Positions 10,701 to 22,984 of a stretch of DNA of 64,000 nt are shown piece after piece. Source of the DNA: Cheiracanthium punctorium (taxonomy: Eukaryota; Arthropoda; Arachnida; Araneae; Cheiracanthiidae). The notes under the pieces are model-generated. The model was given only the letters and a program-made list of their open reading frames with translations, did not search any database and had not been told where the DNA came from. The position numbers and the translations under genes were made by a program. The stretch spans positions 682,001 to 746,000 of the forward strand of contig JAWZYV010013141.1 of the NCBI GenBank assembly GCA_038373885.1, read 5' to 3'. Position 1 is the stretch's first letter, and each line of letters opens with the position of its first letter.

Positions 10701-11560
10701 ATTAAAAATACTAATATAATTATTATGAAATTTAATGAGAAAATGTCAATAAATAATTTTGTAGGATGAATAGAAAAAGGCAATTATTTTTTAAAGTTGT
10801 TTAAATTTAAGTTTTTAAATTTGTTTCATACTTATAACATTATTAAATTAATTTAAGGGGCTGTTTTGACTGACTTTGGCTGAAAAGAGAATCATTCCTA
10901 ACAAAAACTAATCATTAATTTACTGCATAGGAGAGCTTCAGAGAAAATTTCAGAAGTAATAAAACAGAGGCTGTGTGTAGCTGTCCAATCATTTGTAAAG
11001 CCACATTAACAATTTTATGAGCATTAAAACACGGCAAACGATTTTAAAAAGCTTGCATTCCAAAATACTATTAATGCACCTCATCTGAAATGATAATATT
11101 AAGACTTTTAAACAGAAGGAATATAGCAATTTAGATTATTTCTTAATAAAGTAATTAATAATTCAAACAGTAATAAAACATGGATTTTTTTATTTGAAAG
11201 ATTACCAAAGTTGTTGGAGGGATTAGATCAAATTCTTTTAAATTAGAGCAATTTTTTTTTTTAATCTGGAAACAAAAACGTTCAAGAAAATAAACCGAAT
11301 CTTGCAAAATGTAGCAGAAAAAAACATACAAGTATGTGATTTCTATCAAGCTTTTCTTTTACATATTTAAAATAGATGCAATAAAAGATTACAAATAAAT
11401 AGAAGTTGCATATTCAAACTGTTGAGAAAAAGAAGAAATGAAAATCGAAACTAGTCAAGTTTTTTGTTTAACAAATTTATTAAAGTATTTAAGAGAGTTC
11501 AACTCAAAGAGAGAGAAAGTAAAGCAGTTTCTCCTTACCTTAATACAGACAATTAATTAA
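7760..11560. other. gene-poor AT-rich stretch
   Basis: No convincing coding exon. It contains isolated hAT-type ends without a matched partner (cagtggtgtagcgaaggg at 8451 and acctggctacgccactg ending 9553; their flanks do not match as an 8-bp duplication), a G12-type run near 8380, and a small (ataa)n microsatellite near 10249. A possible short - strand exon (about 8090-8150, between a cag acceptor and an AGT|GTAAGG donor) was seen but cannot be tied to a protein. Confidence 0.5.
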
Positions 11561-11582
11561 AAAAATTACACACAAACATTGG

Positions 11583-11588
11583 TTTATT
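11583..11588 (-). terminator. poly(A) signal AATAAA for the small membrane-protein ORF
   Basis: AATAAA on the - strand, followed within 10-20 bases by a GT-rich (TGTTTGTGTGTAA) and then T-rich element. Position relative to the stop codon is normal for a short 3' UTR of roughly 100 bases. Confidence 0.45.
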
Positions 11589-11681
11589 CCACATTACAAT
11601 GCACATATCTGTTGTTCATTTGGATTTAGAAAAAATCTGTTTTCTCAAAAGATAAATTTTAAATAACACAAAACAACTGCA

Positions 11682-11867
11682 TCATTGCAGCATCTGTTCA
11701 GCTTCTGATTGAAATTCCCATCTGATCCTAAACAGCCGTGCCGTGAAATCAGTAAAAACAAAACGCACAGCCAGGTAAAGAAAATATATCGTCAGATTGA
11801 TACAAATTGCAGAAATTATCAAACTTCGAAACTTCAGAAAGTTGACAGAAGAGGACGCTTCGTCCAT
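11682..11867 (-). CDS. candidate small single-pass membrane protein (61 aa)
   Basis: An intronless ORF with ATG at 11867 and TGA at 11682. It begins MDEASSSVNFLKFRS, followed by a hydrophobic span of about 23 residues (LIISAICINLTIYFLYLAVR) flanked by basic residues, then an amphipathic C-terminus (RLFRIRWEFQSEAEQMLQ). A poly(A) signal AATAAA lies 94 bases downstream (11583-11588 on the + strand as tttatt), followed by a TGTTTGTGTG element, as expected for a real short transcript. The ORF could start 11 codons upstream at 11900. It is not recognised as a known family. Overlapping + strand ORFs look like shadows. Confidence 0.45.
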   Translation of the reverse strand: MDEASSSVNFLKFRSLIISAICINLTIYFLYLAVRFVFTDFTARLFRIRWEFQSEAEQMLQ

Positions 11868-11989
11868 TTGTACAGTGCGTTTTATATTAATATCACACAA
11901 ATATCCAGTAAGGTTTTATGAACGCAGGATGGAAATAGTAGGAGAATGCAGTTGCGTGCGAACGCCCACATTGGATAGATGAATCTACT

Positions 11990-12130
11990 GCTCTGTAGAT
12001 GAATGCACAACAGCATATATGCAACTCCGAAACTAACTGGTATTAGTAAAACAGAAAGTGGCAACAGCGCTTAGTCACCGCACCCTACGAACGGAACGAT
12101 TCAGCTCGCTTGGGAGTGGGCGCAGGTAAA
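11990..12130. promoter_or_regulatory. CpG-richer candidate promoter, possibly divergent
   Basis: This stretch (cagcgcttagtcaccgcacc, acgaacggaacgattcagctcgc) is clearly richer in GC and CpG than its surroundings. On the - side it lies directly upstream of the small membrane-protein ORF. On the + side it contains a ttcagct initiator-like motif (around 12100) and then GGCGCAG|GTAAAT at 12125, a plausible 5' splice site for a non-coding first exon. Whether that exon belongs to the adducin gene 37 kb downstream cannot be decided from sequence. Confidence 0.35.
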
Positions 12131-13501
12131 TTTTTGTCTCTTTAAATAATTTCTTCATTGCTATGAGATAATTAATCTGTGAAATTTTGATTCTGCCATT
12201 TATGATTATTTGTCACACCGTTGTATCCATTGCGATTGATAGTTTTCCCAATAACTTCTGCTCTGCAGTGATGAGTTACTAAGACTAGTGGTTTTTATTG
12301 CTTCTCTGCTTGCGGCGTGCATTATACATAATAGTTATATTTAGTTCACTGTCAACAGTAATGATGCTACCGAAAGATCTATGTCAATTTAACTAATTTC
12401 CTTTCCTTAATTCTGTTTTGACAGTATTTTAGAGTGTTTAAAGGTCCTGTGTCATATACTCACTCGTAAGGTGTAATCAAATTTATATTCATTTTGTACT
12501 TTTTTGGTTGATTCATATTTCTCTGTTATAAAATTTTCATTTTATCAAACTCGTGAATGATTACACAATCAGTAGATTAATGTTTCCGAGAAAGTGAATT
12601 GATTTCATTAACTTGGTTATTAAAAAATTCTCATGTCGAGCTGCTTTTTTATTTGCTCTGTTTGTATTCCTGATTGATTAAATTTTTCCACTTGATTAAA
12701 TATTAACGTTTTGGTAACTGATAATCGTTTAGGATATATATGCATGCAAAGAATATTTATTTTTTTTATATTGGCCCATTCCATGTCTGAGGTAGCATCA
12801 AAGTTATTAAAAACGATTTTTGGTGTGTATTAACAAAAAATGCCTCTTTTAGACTTTTTTTAAAAATAATTCCTTAAGGTTTAGCCAGGGAGTTCTAACT
12901 CGCCTGTATTATGATTGTGTGCATCAGTATTTCTACTTTTAATAAATGATCAGACTCCCTTTCTGGCTATGTCCCTACTCTATTGTGTGTAAACTTGTTC
13001 GTTTGTTGGCTGGAATTTGAATGTAAATTCAATTTTTTGGTCAGAGTTCTGTTAAAGAGCATTTTTATGGTAATGTGTCTTTGTTAAAAGAGGGTAGCTG
13101 AATTGATTTTTATTTTATTTGTTTATTTTGTAATCAAAGTGTGTACTGACAGTTCTAGAAATTAAAAATAAACTTTCACCATTATTTTAAAGTTATTTTT
13201 AGGATTCTCAATGAACACAAATGTTTGTTTATACATGTTCGTAGTATAACACAAATATGAATATTTGAGCTTATTTTCAAAGTAAATTATCTGTTTTGAA
13301 TATTTTAAATGTAAACCAAGGAAGGAAATGTCACTTAAGTGACATTTTAAAAAGAACTGTTTACAAAAAAATTAGATAAAAAATCCAAAAACACTAATGA
13401 CTACTTTTGTCAGAAGCAAGTCATTTACTCAAAGCCATAGCAATGGGATGATGTCAGGTCATTGCTATAGCAAAGCACATATGAAATCTGTAAATTAATT
13501 A
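12131..13501. other. AT-rich, no gene seen
   Basis: No coding exon, repeat family member or RNA gene could be recognised. Confidence 0.5.
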
Positions 13502-14212
13502 TAGGGATGCACCAAATACCATATTTTGACGAATAACAAATACCGAATATTCGGCTAAAATTCTAACCTAATATTTGGCCAAATGCCAAATATTTGGTTA
13601 AAATTTATTAAACATTGATTGCAATGATTAATTTAATTAGTTTGTTTTAAAACAATATTTCATAGGATGTAAAACTTCAGAAATTAAAATGCTGTAAAGT
13701 TTAATATCCAAGTGTTTTCTTTATACATTAATAACTTTTTAAATATTTGGGAAATGATGATAATTTTTTTTACCTGCATATTTTATAAAAGGAAATCAAC
13801 AGTTAATTGACTTCACATATTTATGAATACTTAATGTAAGGAGGTGTTTTTTTCCTGGTTACTGTTTCAAAGTTATTAATAGTAAAGGTTAATGTGAATT
13901 TTATAAAATTTCAGAAAAATTGGAAAGCAACAAAATTTAAATTTAACATGAGTGTTTTCTCTTACTTTAAAACTAATTTGATTGTGATATTAATATGTAA
14001 CAACTTGAATTGATGTAGTACTATGCCACTATGCCATAGCTTTCATTTCATTCAAGATTTAAAAAATATATATTTGTTTACCATTTCTTGAATACTTAAT
14101 TTGTTTATTATTTGGTTGCTAAATATTAAAGTATTCGGTCGAACCAAATATTCAGTTTGTCTGCCGAATAGGCAGTATACCGAATATTAACCGAATGTTC
14201 GGTGCACCCCTA
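13502..14212. mobile_element. hAT element, TAGGGATGCACC type (non-autonomous)
   Basis: Ends tagggatgcaccaaatac and ttcggtgcacccctaa are inverted repeats with subterminal cgaatattcgg/ccgaatatt motifs. They are bordered by a perfect 8-bp target duplication attaatta (13494-13501, 14213-14220). No ORF is inside. 711 bp. Confidence 0.93.
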
Positions 14213-15128
14213 ATTAATTACATATTAATGGGCAGAATGTCATCGAAATAGATTATAAATGAAAGGAATATTGCTAATGGCACCATTTGTAGTTTAATTT
14301 TTTATTCAAAAGAAATGTCATTCCGTTGACTGAAAACTTGGCTTCATATTGAAAATGTCGCTAAATTTTTGGAAAAACATGATGGAAAAGAACTCTAAAG
14401 GGCATAAAAAAAGTTTCAAATTTTTGAAAGTTTTAACAAAAAATCAATATTTAATCAGTCCCTATAAAAATCACTCTTTCCTCCAGCAACACGCCATCCA
14501 ATTGAAGATTTATGACTTCTGCAATAAAAAAGATTTAAGTCTGTTTTTTCCCTTCAGAAAATGAAATATAGTACAAACTTTAATTTTTTACTGTCAATTT
14601 TCTACCTTTAGAGTAAAATAAAGTAGAAGGGAAAAATGCCAACAGCATCCTTTCTCCCATTATAAACAATCGTCCCAATTGATGTTACTGACTGTAGTTT
14701 TGAGATACACTGCCTGCTGCTTAATAAAATCATTCATTCTGAGCTGAATAATAAGTGGATGATTTTTTTTTCCCATGTAAAATTTTATTCTAACCCAGAG
14801 AGGGTGTGTGAGCTATTGAACTCAGAAAGAAGTTATCGAGTAAGACAATAAATAGAATTGTTAAATAACATTAATTAATTTCTAATTGATTGTTACTTAA
14901 TTATGCATTCAAAATTTATAATATAAACTTGTAAACACATCAGCGGTCAATCCAGGAATTTTTTTCAGGGTCCCTTTTTTTAAAAAAATTGCTTATTTTT
15001 GTGAATTTTAATACTTAATTTTGTGAATTTTCATACCAATTTTTTAATTAAAGTCACATTCTTTGTTTAAGTAATTGATAAAAATAGATCGGAACTTGCC
15101 ATTAGGATAAAATGCCAATTAACTGCTT
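14213..15128. other. AT-rich, no gene seen
   Basis: An ORF of 71 codons at 14349-14564 is lysine/phenylalanine-rich with no family features and is considered chance. Nothing else stands out. Confidence 0.5.
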
Positions 15129-15255
15129 TTTTAATCGATTGCACTTTTGTGAAGGGGCTGTTTTAATTGGTTGCATTTTTTGAAGGGGCAGTTTTAATCG
15201 ATTGCACTTTTGTAAAGGGGCTGTTTTAATTGATTGTAATTTTGTGAAGGGGCTG
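15129..15255. repeat. 32-bp minisatellite, four units
   Basis: The unit is ttttaatcgattgcactttt followed by gtgaaggggctg, repeated four times with a few substitutions and one 1-base deletion in unit 2. The 64-codon - strand ORF across it (LPLQKMQPIKTAPSQK) merely translates the repeat. Confidence 0.9.
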
Positions 15256-15632
15256 CAAAATAAACACAATTTTCGTTTGCATCGACCCATGCACATACTA
15301 CATATAAGCCAACTTTACTTACATGTTACATCATAGACTTTCTGAAAAATTACCTGTATTGCATTGTTTGGATTGACAGTGTTTCTAGCAAGGGAAGTAA
15401 TATTTTGATTAAATTTTTCCACTTAAGACATGTTGTTCATCATTGCTTTCAAACAGAACTAGACAGTCTTCCAGAAATTGCAGAGGGGGGGAAAAAAATC
15501 ATTCCTCGTGGTCATAGGCCAATCTTATGTGATTGGCAATAGTGCATATGCTCAGCTTAGTTTTTTGCCTTGGGCAAAAAAGTTTCATTCAATCCAGCCA
15601 GCTAACCTATAGAGGTGGATAGGACTGACTAT

Positions 15633-15962
15633 CAGATAAACAATATAGCTCAGAATGCTCTTTATCCTTTTGATGGTAGAATTTCTATTTAAACAAGCTG
15701 CTTAGGACAAATGATCAGTAAGCATGTGTTTGTTAAAACTGTGGTTGCAATATTCCAGGTATGAAGGTTTTAGTAGAGTGAGATAATGGGTGTACAGATA
15801 AACAATATAGCTCAGAATGCTCTTTATCCTTTTGATGGTAGAATTGCTATTTAAACAAGCTGCTTAGGACAAATGATCAGTAAGCATGTGTTTGTTAAAA
15901 CTGTGGTTGCAATATTCCAGGTATGAAGGTTTCGGTTTTATTAGAGTGAGATAATGGGTGTA
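15633..15962. repeat. tandem duplication, 162-bp unit
   Basis: 15633-15794 and 15795-15962 are nearly identical (cagataaacaatatagctc ... gagataatgggtgta). The second copy carries a 5-6 base insertion (ggttt-cggttt-tattag) and one substitution in aatttctatt/aattgctatt. The near-identity indicates a recent event. Confidence 0.92.
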
Positions 15963-17687
15963 TTTACTCTTTATTTTTACTGGTTTCTGTTTTTGATTTT
16001 ATTAAGTGGTGGTTTCAGTACACATTTATATTGATTTGATTATTTTCTTGGCAAATTGATTAGATTAAGTGGTTAATTTCATTAAGCCGCAGATACTATC
16101 AGCTATTCTTTTGGATTCTCTTTAAATTTATAATGTTAGGAAAAAGGAAAGGAACATTAGAACAGGGTGTCGACAGATCAGGGAAATCATGGAAAAATCA
16201 GGGTACTTTATCAATCTGGAAAAATCATGGAAATATCAGGGAATTTTGTAAAAATATTAAAAAATCCGGGAACTTTCGTCTTCGTCTAGTGAACTAGATC
16301 GTTTATAGTAGTTGCCAATCTGCGTCTGACTCGCGGTTCCGTTCCGGATCATACGATACTCAACTCATGCAGGCATTTTAGGAATCCGAAAACCGAATAC
16401 ATACGAGAACATAGAAATATGAATCCGAGACTCAAGGGATGTAGGTACCATCACTATACGAATCCGAAAAAAGCACATGCATTCGGACTCGTTCTAAGAT
16501 ACAGATCATACTAGAAGGGGATGGGACATTTCAGTGATGCCTGCTAAGCTCCCCGCTAGACGGTCTCTGCTTATGGTTTTGCTTTGCACCAACTGAAGTC
16601 GTCTACATGGCATTTCCACAAAGAACAAGGCATTTAAAATTTACTTTGTTAATTTAAAGTGTTCATTTAAAAAATATTCATTGAATTTTTGAAATCTTAC
16701 ACCGTGCATTTATGTTTTTCAGGTTATTATGTAATTGTTCCGATTTCACTCGTATTTAAATTTATCTTTATTTTGAAGGTCATTACATTTGAAATGTGTG
16801 TCATAGAAATATGTTTCCTATTTATTTTAATGTTTTGCAAAAATTTAAAATACCAGCACTTCGAATTGTCATTTTTAGTTTGCATTTCCAGATATTTTTT
16901 GGTGCTTATTACAGGAATGTGGGTGAATGGGAAATTCTAAGAATTGAATAAAAAAGAAAAATAAATTATCGGTAAATAAGACGATTTAACAGTTCCTCTT
17001 GAATTGTGTAAGTGTCAAATAACTGATCAAATATGTAGAAAAATAAAAATAAATAAAGCGCTCAAAATGAAAACAAGAACTCAATTATTTTTAAACTAAT
17101 AGTACAGTAGGGGACCCCGAATCCAGAAGACCCAAAATCCGGAACTTTTTCTATTTACCAAGTAAATATTTATTTTTATTAACAATAAAAGGCAGCTTTT
17201 TAAAAATTTATTTCACTTTTATTATATCTCAGTATTACTTTAATTTTAGATCTTGGGAAATCTTTAGATCTTTGTAATTATTGGCTTCTCGTTATGTAAA
17301 AATATTCTATGCTATTATATAAGTTTTAAAGAGGAGGAAAAGAATGTTATCCTCTTCACACACATGCACTGCTTCAAGTGCTGATTTATTAATTCTCGGC
17401 TGGCGCTCCTCTGGCTGTTAAATGTAAAGAGAATGTCATTTGGTCTGTTTATGTTTTTTTTTTTTTTTTTCTTTCTTTCTTTCTTCCTGTGTTGATAGTT
17501 TGGGTTGCATAATAAATCACTAGGCCGAAGATCGAAAGGGTGGGGAGAGAGAGAATCTGAAAATGGCGCAACTGCTGTATCAGACCTACCTTGGCCCGCC
17601 AAATCGCAGTTTGTGGCGGGTTATGTCGATTGTGTGATGACAAAACTAAATGAAACTGTGATTTCATTCTAGTTTTGCATATATAAC

Positions 17688-17870
17688 CATGGGCGCCGGC
17701 AGAATATTTCCCAGGGGGTTGGCAAAGACTACTCAAGGGGGGGGGCAAAGACTACTTCAACGTATGGTTACCATGTTGGAAAGAGCAAAAAAGCAAGGGA
17801 AAATACTGTATGCAAAAATTCAGGGGGGGGCAATTCCCCCCCCCTTTTCCCTATGCTGCTGGCGCCCATG
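17688..17870. mobile_element. hAT MITE, CATGGGCGCCGGCAG family (older of a nested pair)
   Basis: Ends are catgggcgccggcag and ctgctggcgcccatg. The left target duplication is tatataac (17680-17687). Its right partner is found only after removing the next element, at 18255-18262 (tatataac), and is then perfect. 183 bp. Confidence 0.92.
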
Positions 17871-17875
17871 TATAT

Positions 17876-18251
17876 TAGAGATGAGTTTGGGCTCATTTTT
17901 TGAAGCCCGAGCCTGAAGACTTTTAATCTGAGCCCGAAATATATTATTAAAGTTGGAGCCCGAGCCCGAAATTTCAGCTAAAGACAAATAAAATTAACTA
18001 CTTCATTAATAGGATACAATAAATTTTGGAGCTTCACACACCTTCTAGTCCCCCGTGCCGCTATTTTTTGAAATAAGTACGTCTATTTATCCCATGAATC
18101 ACGTTTTAAAATCTGTTTCAAGGAGTATGTTCAACAAAGGAGAAATTTTTCACGAGCCCGAGCCCGAACGCAATCGTGAATTACAGAGCCCGAGTCGGGC
18201 CCGGGCTCAGGCTTGGGCTTTCGGGCTCGGGCTGAGCCCGTCTCATCTCTA
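17876..18251. mobile_element. hAT MITE, TAGAGATGAG type, nested in the previous insertion
   Basis: Ends are tagagatgagtttgggct and agcccgtctcatctcta. The perfect 8-bp duplication atgtatat (17868-17875, 18252-18259) includes the last three bases of the older MITE, proving it landed after it. The interior is rich in agcccgagccc repeats. 376 bp. Confidence 0.95.
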
Positions 18252-20106
18252 ATGTATATAACTACATGCAGTTAAAAGAAAATATACAAATTTGTTTTTA
18301 AATTTTGTCAATTTATTCCAGATTAAAAAAAAAAAAAATTGCTTGTTTGCATCTGTAATTGAATGAATATGTATAACAGCATTTTATTTATTTTTGCTCG
18401 TGTACATTAAACAAAGTCAAGGGAAAAAATGGTTTTGTGATATTTTTGCCAGTCAGTGTAACTTTTGGATTTAATGATTTTAATTTACTTTTCATCTTTC
18501 TAGAAGCAAATTACTATTTTTAAATTTTCAATCTTTCTATTGTTAGTAATTTTTATATTATTTAGGATCTTTTATGAAGTGGACTAATTAATTGTTAACT
18601 TCATTTTGAGAGAAGTTTTAAAAGATATTACAATTTTCAAACTTATTTCAAGTCGAGAATGTTGATGTGTTATTAATGAGAACTTGGCTTTCGCAAAATA
18701 TATTTTTGACTGAGACTTACTTTTGTTTTTCATAACAAAGAGGGTTGAAAATTACATTATTAAAAATAAATGTAATAATTCAAAATTTTGCTTTTGCTTT
18801 CGTTAGTGACTGTAACCAAATTTTATTCTTTTTAATAACTATATTTTCAGAGTTCAGTTTTAAAAATTGTTTAAGAGGAAAATGGTACTTTATTTTTTAT
18901 AGATATACTTTTATTGCATGCATGCTGTACAATTTTCCTCCAAAACTTTTTGAAAAAACAAGGTGCACATGATAAAGTTTTCGCATTTCACACAAACTAG
19001 TCTTTATATTCAGATGACTATATGTCGTCTTTTTTTATAGATAGTGCTCATTTTGAAGTCTTTTTACATATTTTTTAAAATTTGAAACGATACTTTGATT
19101 GAAATAAAATAAGTTATTAGGTGGCCAGTTTATTTTCATCTGTCATCCTTACACTTAAAATTGAACACTATCTTTATAAAACGAGCAAACTTTTTGCTAT
19201 ATATTGTCTTTTAGTGTTCAACTAAATTTTATGTTTGGATTTATGAAATTGAACTACAATTTTATTAATATTAAGTATTTTTGTGGTTTTCTCTTATTTA
19301 TTTCCCTATATGAAGCATTCACCTGTTGGTGCATGATACACAACGGTGATTTACATGAAAGATTATGGTATGTTTATAAATATAATTAGTTCTGGAAATT
19401 TGATAAAGATAGTCAGGGAAATCGGGGAAAAATCAGGGAACTTTTTTTCTCAATTTCTGTAGCCACCCTGTAGAACATTTGCACCTCTTACAGACTGTAT
19501 TTTTGTTGTTTTTCAAGATTACATCTGATTAAAATGTTTTCTTGTACATTTTTAGTATTTCACTGACTGGACATTTAGTAGATCTTCTGGATTTCTTTGA
19601 AACCATGGTACATGGTTCATTTTTACTGTTAAATGCAGTTTTTTACATATCTTAGAAATCAGTGTTACCCAGACTCTTATCATTATAATATTATTTACAG
19701 CTAGCTGATGTACCCGTTGTTGACGGGTTAGCACGTGATACAAATTTTATATAAAAGCCTGAATTTTTGACAGCATTAAGTGTAGAACGAATGGAATTAG
19801 AATATTGGCAATAGCATAGAAAGCAAAATTATAACTTCTGTGTATTTTTAAAAGTTTCCTGCTAAATTTCTTTGTACTCTCTTAATCCATATTTAAGGGA
19901 TGCAAGAACAAACATTTATGACTATTCCCAAAATCTGTAAAATATTTTTAAAAAATTTGGCATTTAGAGTCTGAATTAACTTACATCTAACATAAATCTG
20001 AATTTCATTTGATTCCATTGTCATTTTTCAGGAATGGAACGAACATGTACCAAGTTTTCACAAATTCTGTAAAAACTTGTAAAGTACTTTGACACCCATA
20101 GTTTAA

Positions 20107-20370
20107 CCCTCTGAGCGTCTTGAAAATGGACAAATAATGTAAAGTTGTTTTCACGGTAAAATTTTCATGCAGCTTTAAAATTAATTTAAAAATAAAATTT
20201 TCATAGGAAGATTTGTAATTATTAAAAAGTTAACTCCTAAAATACCTCTTAGCTTGAATATCGAAATATATTTTATGATACCTTGATATTATAAGAAATT
20301 TAAATTATAGATGCATTGCAGTGAAAACTGGAATGGAGTGGACGGGATTTTACCCAGACCGCTTGGAGGG
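20107..20370. mobile_element. TTAA-flanked MITE (piggyBac-like), CCCTCTGAGCG type
   Basis: TTAA at 20103-20106 and 20371-20374. Ends ccctctgagcgtct and agaccgcttggaggg are imperfect inverted repeats. 264 bp, no ORF. It differs in sequence from the fold-back TTAA family. Confidence 0.8.
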
Positions 20371-20670
20371 TTAAATGACCACTTGTAATGATACTAAATT
20401 TTATTTAATTCGCTTGAGTTGTTTATATATAATCGACTTTTTTTTTCCTTCACATTTTGGATTATTTTTTGGAAAATCTAATCAAATTTTTTTTTTAATT
20501 TGCCACCTATAGTTTAAGTTCAAGGTTGGCAAATTTTTGACGGTTTTAACCATGGTTTAAACTGTCATGTCAGAAACCTCAAATATTGCACTTGTAGTAT
20601 TGCAAATATTAATTGATGTCTTCAACATTGCATACATTGTATAAGCCATGAATATGTGTGAATGTTAATA

Positions 20671-21263
20671 CAGTCAAACCTGTGTATCTCGAATCTCATG
20701 GGAAAGGGGAAAATATCGAGATAAAGAGGTTTCGAGTTATAGAGGTTTTAAATGCTCTCAGTTAAAAATGTTTTATTTGCACTTCCTGTAGAAAAAAACA
20801 GTGGTATGATTGCAGATTTCTTTTTTACATACATCCACAGCACTTTTAAAAATCACCGTTCAAACCAAGCAGGCATAAATATGTACCTTTAACAATAAAA
20901 ATAGTCTTTCAATGACTTTTTATGTCCAACTTCTTTTGTTTCTGCTAGCTTTCTAAGGTTAAAAAGAGCTGTGAATCCCTTATAACAAAATTTACCTGAG
21001 ACTAAAGAAAGTTCAGAGTTATACGGCCTTCTCTGTTTCTTGTGTTGTCTATTTAGACACATCGGTATGCAATTTTTCTTTAAGAAAGTTTCTCTTTAAG
21101 CACCGATGTTTGTAATTTACACCAACTAAAATTCGAGATATAGAGGTTTCGAAAGAATTTTTTTTGGGATAAACATGGAAAATACATTGAATTTTGATTG
21201 CAAATGTAGAGAATTTTAGAAATTTCGAGATATAGAATTTTTCGAGATAGACAGGTTTGACTG
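20671..21263. mobile_element. pogo/Tigger-like MITE, CAGTCAAACCTG ends
   Basis: TA duplication at 20669-20670 and 21264-21265. Ends are cagtcaaacctgtgtatctc and gatagacaggtttgactg, with several internal tcgagatatagaggtttcga motifs. 593 bp, no intact ORF. Confidence 0.92.
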
Positions 21264-21912
21264 TACTAATTTTTAAGAAAAACTCAAGGTCAGGTTTATG
21301 GTCAAATATAAGTCCCAGGAATAACTGGAATTGAATCTGTTATCTCTTTTGCATTCTCCCCAAAATGCCCTTCTTGCAAAATGGTAATCTTTTACATATT
21401 TTTTATTCAACTTATTGTCTAGAAAAGGGAAAGTGGAAAGAAATTTAATTATGTATCCAATATAGTCAGAACAATATTCTTGCTACAGTCAGAGCAATAT
21501 TCTATCTTAAGAACAAAGATAATCAATATCTTTGCTCTCTTAATATTAAAATTCTAAATTATCGATTTCATTAAAAAATTAGTTATGCTTTGTGGAAAAA
21601 ATGAACGAAGCTAATAAGTATTATTTTATTGTAAAATATTTTGTTCTTTGTATCTGTAATAAATTAATCAATCAAAATTTGAAAAATAAAACACTATAAT
21701 TAGCAAAAAATATTTACTTTGTTAACATCTGTCAGGGTAATTTTATTTATTTTTAAGAAATTAAGAGCACTTTTTGCTTTATAAAAATGTGTACTTACTC
21801 ATTACATTTAAGTTCTGAAATTTTAAATTCTATTTTGAATGCGAAGCATTAGTATACTGATAATTAATGGTGTTGATCTTCATTTATTTAAATGACTGAA
21901 ATTACTGTTATA

Positions 21913-22627
21913 GGCCACTCTCAAAGGTTTTGTTTACTATTATACGATAATTGCTATAATGCATAATATAAACAAGTCTGGCACATATTCCTTATTTAAA
22001 ATGGAGCATAAAACTTATCTAAAGAGTGCTTTCTTACATTTTTTTGAAAAAATGGTACAATTTGAGTTTGTTTTAATTTTTACTTTTCATTGAAAGAACC
22101 ATTTTTTCTAGGTTGTTTTTTACTTCAAAAAGCAGATCTCTAACCGGTTAGTTTGTAACCGCTTTGGAATTTTCGATAATTTCATCGATTTTCCCTAAAG
22201 TCGCTTGTGTTGAAAGTTTAGCTTGCTCGCCATTACAAACATCAGTATATTCCTCGTCAGGGACAGAATTAGCGCCTGAAAGGGACAAAAATTCATTTGT
22301 AGGACAACTTCAACACCTGATTGTCCAAGGATTTTCCGTCTTAAGGGGGTGGGGAGAATACAAAAGAGATAACAGATACAATTCCAGTTATTCCTGGGAC
22401 TTATATTTGACCATAAACCTGACCTTGAGTTTTTCCGCTCAAAATTACAGCATGGAGTGAGTAGTGGAACTTGAAAAATGAGATGGACGATCCCACTTGG
22501 TGGCCGTTTAGAGGGAGTCGGGTGGCCGCTGATAGAGGTTATTTTAACATTAAGTTTATGAGCCAAAAAATCTGTGCCATGAAAAATTGGCCGATTAGAG
22601 GGGTGGCCGCTCAGAGAAATTTCACTG
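21913..22627 (-). mobile_element. Tigger-like element with C-terminal coding relic
   Basis: The right end agagaaatttcactg borders a TA (22628-22629). It is homologous to 55188-55860, whose opposite end cagtgaaacctctctgagca is intact, so the two copies together define the element. On the - strand both copies keep an ORF piece reading NGEQAKLSTQATLGKIDEII then ENSKAVTN. The longer ORFs listed across this stretch on either strand are translations of the element and not genes. Confidence 0.7.
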
Positions 22628-22984
22628 TATACAGTACCATGCAAACGATTGAAAATGATCTATATACCATTTATAGTTCTTTTACTGGGAAAAAAAATTC
22701 CATTACACTCTATGGGCAGTCATATTCTTACAATTCTACAATAAGTTTATATAATGTTATGTATATATTTATTCTAAAGTTGTACTGCATAAATGTATTA
22801 AGCTGTTTATTATTAAAGAGCTCAACTTGTGTGTTAGCATAATTGTTATTTTTTTAATATAATTAATTTTAATTACGTATAGTTTAATGCAAAATGAAAA
22901 TATACTGCATAATTAGTTTGACATTTTTTCTCTTCCTTTAATAGATCAGTTTTTGATGGTTTAAACCAGTTTTTGATACTTGTC

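Larger units (their letters stand above)
16163..19470. mobile_element. large non-autonomous DNA element, CAGGGT ends, 5-bp TSD
   Basis: The left end cagggtgtcgacagatcagg and right end cctg-terminated ctgtagccaccctg are related inverted ends, followed inward by repeated cagggaaatc/gggaaaaatcaggg motifs. The flanks are tagaa at 16158-16162 and 19471-19475, a perfect 5-bp duplication. The same end motif and duplication length occur at 62323-62853. The inside has no transposase ORF and is itself invaded by two hAT MITEs. A hAT5-like group is the best guess. Confidence 0.65.

Noticed and set aside
17103..17160. tacagtaggggaccccgaat as a Tigger-like left end
   Set aside because: Only one end is recognisable.
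22195..22644. 149-codon - strand ORF and overlapping + strand ORFs
   Set aside because: They translate the Tigger-like repeat in arbitrary frames; the frame conserved between the two copies is a different, shorter one.
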